64,000 nt of DNA from Lewinellaceae bacterium SD302 (GTDB lineage Bacteria > Bacteroidota > Bacteroidia > Chitinophagales > Saprospiraceae). The stretch is taken from positions 1 through 64,000 of the forward strand of contig PDLQ01000015.1 in the NCBI GenBank assembly GCA_002591745.1. Reading direction: 5' to 3'. How positions within the stretch are numbered: the first letter of the stretch is position 1; every line of letters starts with the position of its first letter. Below the pieces are notes generated by a model. It had not been told where the DNA came from. It worked only from the letters and a program-made list of their open reading frames with translations, and searched no databases. This document shows positions 45,511 through 53,406 of this stretch, in pieces. Position numbers and translations under genes: made by a program.

Positions 45511-46371
45511 TTATTGGTAAATTCTTACCCAGTCCACTTCCATCGTCTGGGGGAAAATACGCTCGTCCACACCTTTTACACCACCCCAGTTACCGCCTAC
45601 GGCGACGTTGAGCAGCAGGTAATGTGGGGTGTCGAACGGCCATTCGGCCTGAGTAGCGTCAGCAACCTTATTGAAGGTAAAATAGACTTCTTCATCAATA
45701 CCAAAATCAATTTTGTTCTCCGTCCAGTCAATGAAGTAAGTGTGAAAGGCGGTTTCCAGGTCGGGCCGAGATGTCTGGTCACCTACCTGGGTACCGATAA
45801 CGTGGTTGAAAGCCTTGGTATGAACCGTTCCGTACAAGGAATCCGGGGCATAACCGACGTGTTCCATAATGTCGATCTCCCCGCAATCCGGCCAGCTGAC
45901 CTCACCGATGTTTTCACCCAGCATCCAGATGGCGGGCCAGGTTCCCCGGCCCGAGGGCAACTTGGCATTCACCTCTACCCGAACGTGTTTCCAGGTCTGG
46001 CGATCCCTGGTCACTAGTCTGGCGGAGGTGTAATCCCGGTTTTCGTAGCCATCTTTTCGTGCGGTGATCACCAGTTTGCCAGCTACCCGTTCAGCATTGT
46101 CCATGCGGTTGGTGTAGTACTGTAATTCATTATTTCCCCAACCCTGGCCACCGATGTCGTAGGCCCATTTTTTTGGGTCCGGGGCACCGTTTCCATCGAA
46201 TTCGTCGGACCAGACGAGTTTTCTTTTTTTGCTGAATATCTCCTTAGGCTCCGTCGTAGCGGCATCACTGGAAGACCCTGGTTTTCCTGCTTCCGGGCGA
46301 GCGGCCTGCTGGACGTTACAGGCGAGTAAGCAAGTGATCACCGCGAAAACGGGTAATTGTTTTAAAGTCAT
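45511..46371 (-). CDS. Glycoside hydrolase family 16 lipoprotein (beta-glucanase/laminarinase type)
   Basis: A 286-residue exported enzyme. The lipoprotein signal is VFAVITCLLAC (Cys18). The GH16 fold shows LVWSDEFDG at its start, YTSARLVTRDRQTW, GRGTWPAIWMLG and the catalytic ExDxxE in GEIDIMEHVG (Glu165, Asp167, Glu170). FHTYFIDWTENKIDFGIDEE and YLLLNVAVGGNWGG complete it. It likely hydrolyses beta-1,3(-1,4)-glucans such as laminarin, consistent with a marine or aquatic heterotroph (inference). Confidence 0.93.
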   Translation of the reverse strand: MTLKQLPVFAVITCLLACNVQQAARPEAGKPGSSSDAATTEPKEIFSKKRKLVWSDEFDGNGAPDPKKWAYDIGGQGWGNNELQYYTNRMDNAERVAGKLVITARKDGYENRDYTSARLVTRDRQTWKHVRVEVNAKLPSGRGTWPAIWMLGENIGEVSWPDCGEIDIMEHVGYAPDSLYGTVHTKAFNHVIGTQVGDQTSRPDLETAFHTYFIDWTENKIDFGIDEEVYFTFNKVADATQAEWPFDTPHYLLLNVAVGGNWGGVKGVDERIFPQTMEVDWVRIYQ

Positions 46372-46408
46372 TGTTTTGGAAATCTATTCCCCGGTGAATG
46401 AAGTCTAA

Positions 46409-49315
46409 TTATCTCCGACTCACTTGCCCCCGGTAAACCTCACCAGTGGCGGTCTGCAAGCGGTAGAAGTAGTTTCCGGCGCTCAGATTGGTCGGCAGCA
46501 GCGTCCATTGAGTTGGAGTGGCAGCGGCTAAATCTTTTTGCTCCTGCAATACTATCCGTCCGTCCGCAGCGTAAAGCTCCAGGGTGGCCGGGCCTCCAAT
46601 CAGCTGATTAGGGACAGCGAAACTGATCTGGTCGACGAAGGGATTTGGATAGGCTGGCAAAGTAGCAGTGGTCCGGCTTACCATACTGCCAACATTGCTA
46701 CTTTGATAGTCCAAACCGATTGCTTCTTCCAGAACTGTGTCGTCTAGCGTAAGTACGGCCATAGCTGGAATACGTCGGGTGCTGATTTCCAGTAAATCGG
46801 AAATTGATCCGCCACGCTCATCACTGAGTGTAAGGGTGAAGTGCTGGCTACTGCCATTAACAATCTGACCGCAGAAATTCAAGGCGCCCCATTCGTTCAA
46901 GTGGGCGTATTCCGTGGCACCAGATGAAGAAGTGACTTTATTGATATTCAGCCCGGCGAGAGAAAATTGATAATCAGCCTGCTCGGCGGCTTGGTGCTGG
47001 AAATTGACGCTCAGGTCGACTTCCGTCGGTTGACCCGCACTCAATACCAAGTCTTCGATGATGATATTGACGGATGCATCGTTGCTGCGCGCTAATACAT
47101 CAGTAGTTCCCTGGAAGTCTTCACCATCGAATTCGGCATTGCCATTTACGTCACCACGCTTGTAAGCGACGAAGTCCTGGTTGATCAACATCATGGCAGG
47201 TGTTGGCAGTGTGATGCTGGTAGGGTAGTTGTCTAACCAAGGCGCTTCGGGGTTGGCAAATACGTAGTCGGCTGGGATGAAATTCCACATCGGCTCATCA
47301 GTCGGCAGCGCCTGGTCGAGGTCCAGGATCAACCGGCGAATGGCGATGATATCGGTGATCATAATATTGCCGTCCACGTTGGCGTCGGCAGCCAGGTATT
47401 CGTAGGGGCTGTCGAAGGTTTCGATACCCAGAATATGGCGGGAGATCAGCACGATGTCCTGAACACTGACGCCATTGATCCAGTCATCATTTTCAAAAGC
47501 GGGGGCCAGGGTACCGGCTTCACATACGGGGATACCCTCAAAATTAAAGTTACCTTCCGGGTCAGTGAAAAGGTTGGTCTGCATTTCACCGTCAACGAGG
47601 TAGTCGATCTGCACCTCGTTCATCTGGTTGTTGCTTTCGTGGATGGTTACGTTGCCAGTCACCGTACTGGTAGCACTACCGCAAATGTCGGCGTAGGGCA
47701 TAGCCAGGAAGACGTTGTCTTGCATCAAACTGATGCCGGTGTTGTGCATGATAATATCGCGGAAAGTGGTGTTGTGGATGTCTGCTTTCTGGTCCTCAGT
47801 CAGTACGGGGTCGTTGAGGTAGAAGAAGCGATCGCCGTCCCGCAGGCGAGTAAATTGCTGGGAGAGAATAGTGAGTAATGTCTGACCAAAAAGCGCATCA
47901 GGCATTGGTGATTCGGCGAGCATGCCGATCCAGGGGTCGACCTCGTTGACGTTGCCGAAATAAGCCTGAAAAAGTAAACTGTAAACACTTACGTCAGCAT
48001 TGATCTGCTCCAGGAAGAAGTAAGGAGCAAGACCGTGAGCCTGGCGGATGGCATTGAAGCTAGGTAAGCCGCGTTCCCGCCCCCTGGCGATATTGATGGA
48101 GGCCAGGTCCGTCCCACCGGCACCGGGAGGGCCAAAGAGAAAGTTGCGTACGTCGTCGACAATCCGGCTATCCATGGTTTGTTGTACCTGCTGTCCCATT
48201 CCGGCCAGGTAGGGGTCGATTCCGCCAACTTCCGGAAGAGCATTAACGTTGAAAAAGCCGTTGCGCAACAGCATATGCCCTTCTGGAAGTTCGTTGCCAT
48301 TGTTGTCAACGCGCAGGATCAGGCTGTTTAAAAGCGTATGCCCCACCCGGAAACCGGCGGCCGTGAAAGTGTTGGAAAGCTGGGGGTGGATGGTTTCGTC
48401 ATAACCGCTGTAGTCTGCGATCGGCACGCCCATGGCTGGCAGCCACTCGTTGTATGTAATGGCGGCGATGTGTCCGCCAACGTACTTACGCGCCAGCTGA
48501 TAAATTTCTTCGTCCGTCCAATCCGGATGCTCGGTTTTAATGATCTCGGCACGGCGGTTATGTTCACGAACGAACAGGGTGTGAAAGGAGGTCAATAAAG
48601 GATTTTCGTTGGCGCGCACGTCACCAGCTACAAAAAGACGCGGCGAAAAACCCACGTCATCACCCATGTGGGGAGCATCCGGGTCTATCGGGCTGTCAAA
48701 CTCTCCGTCGATGGTGTTGTAAGGCAGCAGGTTGCCGGTGGAGACTTTCATCTTGCCGTCTTCGAATGAGCGTAGCCAGGCGGCTCGTTCCTCGTCGGAG
48801 CCATAGACGGCCGAGCCGTCGATAAATGCCGTGATCTCGTTGGCGTACTGGGCGGGGTTATCCACGTCCAGCCCGGTTCCATCCATGAATTTGGTGCGGT
48901 TTACGCTGATCTCGACGTTGCCGAAACCGAGTGGATCCAGATCGGGATCACCCTGGGGTACCGGTACGTTAAAAGGTTCTTCGGTACCTTCAGTAAGGCC
49001 CAGATCGTGGTCCATGAACTGGCCAAAGACCCAGGTGAAATCACTCAGGGTCATGGGGTCTGGCAATAGGTCCGGTTGGTCGAAGATGAGGTTAGAGAGG
49101 TAGCGGGCGTTGGGGCGATCCGCACCGGCAGGGCTGGAAAAACCATCGGCAAAACCCACGCCGGCAATTTGCAGCAAAGCAGTGTGAGCCGCTCCCCATT
49201 CAGGGTTGTTTACGTTGTTTTGAGTGCCGTCGATGGTGCGGTAAAGTGCCGGGTCCTGGGCAAAGATGGCCACACAGAAAGTGGCGGCCATAAATGTGAG
49301 TAGCTTTCTTTTCAT
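46409..49315 (-). CDS. Secreted animal-type heme peroxidase with dockerin-like repeats and T9SS domain
   Basis: A 968-residue exported protein; the start at ATG 49315 (MKRKLLTFMAAT) gives a signal peptide. The peroxidase domain (about 20-560) has the distal histidine in FGQFMDHDLGLTE (His103), SFHTLFVREHNRRAE, YVGGHIAAITYNEWLP and the proximal-side region FRVGHTLLNSLI. Calcium-loop dockerin-like units follow (DANVDGNIMITDIIAIRRLIL, GDVNGNAEFDGEDF). The T9SS type A domain (LPAYPNPFVDQISFAVP to GQVSRR) ends it. Two opposed dispersed-element copies encode the linker before the sorting domain. Confidence 0.9.
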   Translation of the reverse strand: MKRKLLTFMAATFCVAIFAQDPALYRTIDGTQNNVNNPEWGAAHTALLQIAGVGFADGFSSPAGADRPNARYLSNLIFDQPDLLPDPMTLSDFTWVFGQFMDHDLGLTEGTEEPFNVPVPQGDPDLDPLGFGNVEISVNRTKFMDGTGLDVDNPAQYANEITAFIDGSAVYGSDEERAAWLRSFEDGKMKVSTGNLLPYNTIDGEFDSPIDPDAPHMGDDVGFSPRLFVAGDVRANENPLLTSFHTLFVREHNRRAEIIKTEHPDWTDEEIYQLARKYVGGHIAAITYNEWLPAMGVPIADYSGYDETIHPQLSNTFTAAGFRVGHTLLNSLILRVDNNGNELPEGHMLLRNGFFNVNALPEVGGIDPYLAGMGQQVQQTMDSRIVDDVRNFLFGPPGAGGTDLASINIARGRERGLPSFNAIRQAHGLAPYFFLEQINADVSVYSLLFQAYFGNVNEVDPWIGMLAESPMPDALFGQTLLTILSQQFTRLRDGDRFFYLNDPVLTEDQKADIHNTTFRDIIMHNTGISLMQDNVFLAMPYADICGSATSTVTGNVTIHESNNQMNEVQIDYLVDGEMQTNLFTDPEGNFNFEGIPVCEAGTLAPAFENDDWINGVSVQDIVLISRHILGIETFDSPYEYLAADANVDGNIMITDIIAIRRLILDLDQALPTDEPMWNFIPADYVFANPEAPWLDNYPTSITLPTPAMMLINQDFVAYKRGDVNGNAEFDGEDFQGTTDVLARSNDASVNIIIEDLVLSAGQPTEVDLSVNFQHQAAEQADYQFSLAGLNINKVTSSSGATEYAHLNEWGALNFCGQIVNGSSQHFTLTLSDERGGSISDLLEISTRRIPAMAVLTLDDTVLEEAIGLDYQSSNVGSMVSRTTATLPAYPNPFVDQISFAVPNQLIGGPATLELYAADGRIVLQEQKDLAAATPTQWTLLPTNLSAGNYFYRLQTATGEVYRGQVSRR
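46652..46670 (-). repeat. Dispersed TGCTACTTTG element, copy 18
   Basis: Core 46658-46667 (minus strand), exact, read as TATLPA in the peroxidase just before the sorting domain. Inverted pair with copy 19. Confidence 0.85.
46693..46712 (+). repeat. Dispersed TGCTACTTTG element, copy 19
   Basis: Core 46696-46705 exact, read from the other strand as DYQSSNV. The 22-base spacing to copy 18 would allow a hairpin in the mRNA. Confidence 0.85.
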
Positions 49316-49489
49316 GAAGTCTGGTATCTTACCCAAGTGATGTGGCTCGGGAATGTTCTTGAGATTATAATACAAAAAGTCCGTGGGGTGCTGATTACAA
49401 ATATAAGCAAGCCAAACCTTTAGGTCCCGTCCTAACTCCTAAATTAACAGTACGTTGACCAGAATCATTTGTGCCAATGACCGATATCT

Positions 49490-50275
49490 TCATTCTCCGG
49501 CCAGGCCTTCTCCTTTCATAACGCCTAGCCCGAAGAGCGCAAAATCGTAGCGGGCGGGATCTTCGGCGTCAAAGCTTCGCAGATTGGCGGTCAGTTCTTT
49601 GACCGCCAGCCAATCGCACTGTTTTCGGGTGAGCAGGCCGAACTGACGGGCGACCCGCTCTACGTGTACGTCCAGCGGCAGGCAGAGTTGGGCGGGTGAG
49701 ATATTGCTCCAGTCACCAAAATCGACTCCATTCTCATCCCGGCGGACCATCCAGCGCAGGAACATACACAGTCGTTTGCAGCGGCTCTTGCGGGTGGGCG
49801 TGGCAATGTGCTTGCGGGTCCGCCGGGGAGCATCCGGCAGTGAGAAAAAATCATCGTGGAAACCGCGGAGGGCGTTTTCAATATCTTCGTCCTCTGGCGT
49901 CAGGTGACGGGCGAAGGCCTCTTCCAGACTGTCGTGCTCGCGGTAATAGCGCTGCAACCATTCGAGGAAATAACGGGTGTCTTCAAAGTTGAAAGTTCGG
50001 TGCTTCCAGTCGGCAAATCGGTCGCGATCCTCCGGATGGTGCTCGGTGATAAAACGGTAGGGTTCACCGCCCATCAACTCGACCAGTTCAAGACTCTTGT
50101 TGAGGATCGTTTTGCGTTGCCCCCAGGCTAGTACGGCGGTCCAGAAACCGATGATCTCACGATCCCGCCGATCCTCAAAGGCATGCGGCAGGCTGATCGG
50201 GTCATGGGGGATGAAGGCGGGGCGGTTGTAGCGGTCGGCGAGTGCGTCGAGTTGAGCTTTGGTGACGGAGATCAT
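49490..50275 (-). CDS. TIGR02757/DUF2400 family protein
   Basis: A 261-residue cytoplasmic protein matching the DUF2400 (TIGR02757) family, which is widespread in Bacteroidota and Spirochaetes and has no known function. Hallmarks are FIPHDPISLPHAFEDRRDREIIGFWTAVLAWGQRKTI (in part), RRDENGVDFGDWSNISPAQLCLPLDVHVERVARQFGLL and the C-terminal DAEDPARYDFALFGLGV. A helix-hairpin-helix/base-excision-like fold has been suggested for such patterns (inference). ATG start. Confidence 0.88.
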   Translation of the reverse strand: MISVTKAQLDALADRYNRPAFIPHDPISLPHAFEDRRDREIIGFWTAVLAWGQRKTILNKSLELVELMGGEPYRFITEHHPEDRDRFADWKHRTFNFEDTRYFLEWLQRYYREHDSLEEAFARHLTPEDEDIENALRGFHDDFFSLPDAPRRTRKHIATPTRKSRCKRLCMFLRWMVRRDENGVDFGDWSNISPAQLCLPLDVHVERVARQFGLLTRKQCDWLAVKELTANLRSFDAEDPARYDFALFGLGVMKGEGLAGE

Positions 50276-50284
50276 TTGCAGGGA

Positions 50285-50400
50285 TTTTTTAGGACGGGCT
50301 GCGCCTTCTTGGACGCCTTCGGCTTTTAGACGGGCTACACCCTCTTGGACGCCTTCGGCTTTTAGACGGGCTGCGCCCTTTTAGATGATCGCTGAAGCGA
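50285..50400. repeat. Tandem intergenic repeat (about 36-bp units) with a GATCGCT/AGCGATC hairpin
   Basis: Units start TTTTAGACGGGCT at 50324 and 50360 (a variant at 50287) and two of them end GGACGCCTTCGGC. The third breaks off into a GATCGCTGAAGCGATC hairpin (50387-50402), which recurs at 56931-56946. The gap lies between two co-oriented minus-strand genes. Confidence 0.65.
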
Positions 50401-50482
50401 TCTTTTGGGTGAGCTAATAGCAAAAACTAAAAAAATCTGATCATAGAACGGGCTCCCACAAAAGCGAGGCGAAGCCGAGCGT

Positions 50483-51235
50483 CTAAACGTGCGTCACCAT
50501 CTCCTCCTCCAGCAATGGCTTTAGCTGGTAACGGAGAAACAATTGAGTAGTTGCCAAAACGTCCTTTTCACAGTAATGTGCGATGCGTTCCACGTTATTA
50601 TCTTCCCAGAAAACGCGACCGACCATACTGCCATCTATATCGTCCTTTGGGCTGGGAAAGCCGAGGACGGCGGCCAGCAATTTGAGGGAAGTGAAATTTT
50701 TACGATCGCCGAATTTCCAAAGCTCCAGGGTGTCCAGGAGGTGTTTGGTCTCCCATGGTTTTTTACCGGAGATGTCCAGCATACGTGGAAAAGGCAGAGA
50801 ATTGACCACCATACGCCGGCACATATAGGGCACGTCGAATTCCTTGATGTTGTGGCCGCAGATGAAGAAGCGGTTCGGGTCGCCGTAATACTGGTTCAGC
50901 AGTTCGTTGAATTCGCTGAGTAGTTTATGTTCGTCAGCGCTGGCGTAGGATTTCAGGCGAATACCCAGTTTTTTGCTGTCCTTATCCCGGTATACTACCC
51001 CTACGCTGATACAGACAATTTTGCCAAACTCAGCGAAAATGCCGGCGGCGTCCAGGTAACTCTGGGCGTATTCTTCGTCGGTAATTTCTTCGCCGTTCCA
51101 GCGCTTTAGCACACTCCGGGCTTTATGCTGCCAGAGAGCTTGCATGGTTTCGTCCAGATCGGCGTAGGTAGCCGCTCCGCTTACGGTCTCGATATCCAGG
51201 AAGAGAATCTTGGTGGCGTCTAACTGTTGTACCAT
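50483..51235 (-). CDS. DEDDy-type 3'-5' exonuclease (PolB-exonuclease-like)
   Basis: A 250-residue protein with the exonuclease motifs LFLDIETVSG (Exo I), FICGHNIKEFDVPYMCRR (Exo II) and IAHYCEKDVLATTQLFLRY (Exo III with the Tyr of DEDDy). It matches predicted 3'-5' exonucleases related to the proofreading domain of B-family polymerases, without a polymerase domain. It probably acts in DNA repair or RNA trimming; the substrate is not evident. ATG start. Confidence 0.88.
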   Translation of the reverse strand: MVQQLDATKILFLDIETVSGAATYADLDETMQALWQHKARSVLKRWNGEEITDEEYAQSYLDAAGIFAEFGKIVCISVGVVYRDKDSKKLGIRLKSYASADEHKLLSEFNELLNQYYGDPNRFFICGHNIKEFDVPYMCRRMVVNSLPFPRMLDISGKKPWETKHLLDTLELWKFGDRKNFTSLKLLAAVLGFPSPKDDIDGSMVGRVFWEDNNVERIAHYCEKDVLATTQLFLRYQLKPLLEEEMVTHV

Positions 51236-51256
51236 CGGTAGATTTTGATTTTTTAT

Positions 51257-51274
51257 GACTTCAAAGTAGCAGGG
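51257..51274 (-). repeat. Dispersed TGCTACTTTG element, copy 20
   Basis: Core 51262-51271 (minus strand), exact. Left boundary of the nested repeat block. Confidence 0.85.
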
Positions 51275-51295
51275 ATTTGAGCTCGTCCGCCGAAA

Positions 51296-51463
51296 CGGAC
51301 CGCAGGGCTTGGTTCGTCGGCCGAGCGGAATTCAAAGTCAAGTCGCGAAGCCCAGGGTCGAGGACCTCCGGTCCGAGGTACTCGTTAGAGCGGCCAAGGT
51401 GACATGATCGGACCGCAGGGCCTGGTTCGTCGGCCGAGTGGAATTCAAAGTCAAGTCGCTAAG
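51296..51463 (+). repeat. 55-bp direct repeat pair
   Basis: 51296-51350 and 51409-51463 differ at three of 55 positions (shared blocks GGTTCGTCGGCCGAG and GGAATTCAAAGTCAAGTCGC). The reverse complement of TCGTCGGCCGAGCGGA recurs at 51483-51498. Confidence 0.75.
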
Positions 51464-51536
51464 TCAGAATTACAAATGATATCCGCTCGGCCGACGAGTC
51501 AGCTCCAAACGTCGTGCCTCGGCGGACGAGTCCACA

Positions 51537-51557
51537 CTCACTGCTACTTTGTTAGCC
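51537..51557 (+). repeat. Dispersed TGCTACTTTG element, copy 21
   Basis: Core 51542-51551 exact. Right boundary of the nested repeat block, 70 bases before the next gene. Confidence 0.85.
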
Positions 51558-51626
51558 AAAATTATGAGCTCAAGTTAACACATAAAATCTCCTTACCTTA
51601 ACTCCTCCAACCCATAGTCTAAGCCC

Positions 51627-52658
51627 ATGCCCAGAATATTTACTTTACTCTGCCTGCTGACCCTGTTTGCGTGTGAGCAACCCACAAAAAATCCGCCACC
51701 CGTGGCAGACGAGCCACGGAATGGATATTTTGATAATACCGGCCGCGACGACGTTTACACCGGCGGGGTAAAAATGATCCCGATCGAAACGCCATCGGGT
51801 ACCTTCAACGTCTACACCAAACGGACGGGCAATAACCCCAAGATCAAGGTACTGCTATTGCACGGTGGACCGGGGGTGAGTTCCCTCTATTTCGAGCCGG
51901 CCGACAGCTATTTCCCCGGCGCGGCCATCGAGTACTATTATTACGACCAATTGGGCAGCTACCGTAGTGACCATCCCGGCGATACCAGCCTTTGGAACAC
52001 GCCCCGCTTCGTAGAAGAAGTAGAGCAGGTCCGTCAGGCACTTGATCTGGGACCTGATAATTTCTACGTTCTGGGTCACAGTTGGGGAGGGATCCTCGGT
52101 ATTGAATATGCCCTTAAATACCAGGACAAAATGAAGGGACTGATCATCAGTAACATGATGAGCAGCTGCCCGGCTTACGGCCGCTATGCCCACGAGGTGC
52201 TGGGGCCGGGACTGGGGGAGGAGACCTACCGGAAAATTCTGGCCTACGAGGACGCTGAGGATTTCTCTAACCCGGATTACGTGAACCTGATGACCACCGA
52301 ACACTATACGAAACATGTGTTGCGGCGGCCGCTGGGGGAGTGGCCCCGGGCAGTCAACGTTGCTTTTGAGAATACCAACCCGGATATCTACGTGCCGATG
52401 CAAGGGCCCAGCGAATTTGGTATCCGCGGCAAGTTGGCCAACTGGGATCGCACCGAAGACTTGGCGAAGATTGAAATTCCTACCCTGGTCATCGGTGCCC
52501 AACACGATACGATGGACCCGGCCTTTATGAAAATGATGTCTGAAAAACTGCCCAAAGGCGAATACCTTCACTGCCCCGACGGCAGCCATATGGCGATGTG
52601 GGATGACCAGGAGGTTTACTTTATGGGTATTATTGATTGGCTGAAGAGACAGAAGTAG
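51627..52658 (+). CDS. Proline iminopeptidase-like alpha/beta hydrolase, lipoprotein
   Basis: A 343-residue exported hydrolase. The lipobox is FTLLCLLTLFAC (Cys16). The fold has the oxyanion HGGPGVSS, the nucleophile elbow VLGHSWGG, the acid in VIGAQHDTMDP and the catalytic histidine in CPDGSHMAMWDD. The overall layout with a helical cap fits the prolyl aminopeptidase (S33) group. It probably removes N-terminal proline from peptides in the periplasm, but other ester or amide substrates cannot be excluded. Confidence 0.9.
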   Translation: MPRIFTLLCLLTLFACEQPTKNPPPVADEPRNGYFDNTGRDDVYTGGVKMIPIETPSGTFNVYTKRTGNNPKIKVLLLHGGPGVSSLYFEPADSYFPGAAIEYYYYDQLGSYRSDHPGDTSLWNTPRFVEEVEQVRQALDLGPDNFYVLGHSWGGILGIEYALKYQDKMKGLIISNMMSSCPAYGRYAHEVLGPGLGEETYRKILAYEDAEDFSNPDYVNLMTTEHYTKHVLRRPLGEWPRAVNVAFENTNPDIYVPMQGPSEFGIRGKLANWDRTEDLAKIEIPTLVIGAQHDTMDPAFMKMMSEKLPKGEYLHCPDGSHMAMWDDQEVYFMGIIDWLKRQK

Positions 52659-52712
52659 TTCTTTAGCAACTTGTAATCGCTTAACTCCGTTTCATAATTA
52701 AAACCTGATGTC

Positions 52713-52937
52713 ATGACTTACCAGATCAAAGTTCCGGATGCCGTGCAGCTGTCCGAATTCGAACTTACTATGAACATCGCCGCACTGCTTTTTGACCGTG
52801 GAATCCTTTCTTCTGGCCAAGCTGCTGAAATGGTAGGTTTGTCAAAGAGAAGCTTTCTTGAGGTTGTGGGAAAATACGGGGTGTCTATTTTTCAATATGA
52901 CGAAGATGAATTCCAGGAGGAGTTAGATGCAATCTAG
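52713..52937 (+). CDS. UPF0175-family antitoxin
   Basis: A 74-residue protein matching UPF0175: LTMNIAALLFDRGILSSGQAAEMVGLSKRSFLEVVGKYGVSI, a small helix-turn-helix-like fold, with an acidic C-terminus (DEDEFQEELD). UPF0175 genes typically lie directly upstream of DUF3368 genes as the antitoxin half of a toxin-antitoxin pair. Here the stop overlaps the DUF3368 start by 11 bases. This pair is visibly more AT-rich than its neighbours, which suggests transfer. Confidence 0.88.
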   Translation: MTYQIKVPDAVQLSEFELTMNIAALLFDRGILSSGQAAEMVGLSKRSFLEVVGKYGVSIFQYDEDEFQEELDAI

Positions 52938-53406
52938 AATGACTATAGTATCTGACGCCAGCCCAATTATAGCCCTTAACGATATCGGCCATTTAGAGAT
53001 CCTTTATGATTTATATGGAGAGATTTTAATTACCGATGTTGTAGCCAAAGAGGTTGAACTCACTACTCCGGAATGGATAACGATCACTGACGAATACGAT
53101 AATAATTTGTACAAATCTTATTTAAAATCGCTCGACCCCGGAGAGGCAAGTTCGATTGCTTACAGCCTTGGCAAAAGTGAATTGACGCTGATCATAGATG
53201 AAAGAAAAGGAAGGAAAATAGCCAAAGACAGCGGAATTAAAATTATAGGATTGTTAGGCGTAATTGTAGTAGCTCAACGGGAAGGCAAAATTGAGCGAGG
53301 AGAAGCGATAATCGATCGTTTGGTCAAAAATGGGTTTCGCGTATCTGATAAGATTTTAGATTTGGTAAAAGCAAAGCTTGAACTATTGAGAACATGGACA
53401 ACCTAG
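52927..53406 (+). CDS. DUF3368 PIN-like toxin
   Basis: A 159-residue PIN-fold protein, probably a ribonuclease. It has VSDASPIIALNDIGHLEIL at the N-terminus (first acidic residue), EVE and SLDPGEASSIAYSLG (second acidic cluster), and TLIIDERKGRKIAKDSGIKIIGLLGVIVVAQ (third acidic site), all typical of DUF3368. It overlaps the antitoxin by 11 bases and the patatin gene by 13. The start used is ATG 52927; MTIVSDAS four codons later is an alternative. Confidence 0.9.
   Translation: MQSRMTIVSDASPIIALNDIGHLEILYDLYGEILITDVVAKEVELTTPEWITITDEYDNNLYKSYLKSLDPGEASSIAYSLGKSELTLIIDERKGRKIAKDSGIKIIGLLGVIVVAQREGKIERGEAIIDRLVKNGFRVSDKILDLVKAKLELLRTWTT

Larger units (their letters stand above)
51236..51626. 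other. Intergenic region, 391 bases: nested repeat element
   Basis: No gene was seen. Inverted dispersed elements (copies 20 and 21) bound a block containing a 55-bp direct repeat (51296-51350 and 51409-51463) and inverted parts of it near 51483-51532. Confidence 0.65.

Noticed and set aside
50285-50400. CRISPR-like array
   Set aside because: The units are tandem without unique spacers, vary in length and have no cas genes nearby.
51296-51463. CRISPR or tandem array from the 55-bp repeat
   Set aside because: There are only two direct copies, plus inverted fragments, so it is a nested repeat and not an array.
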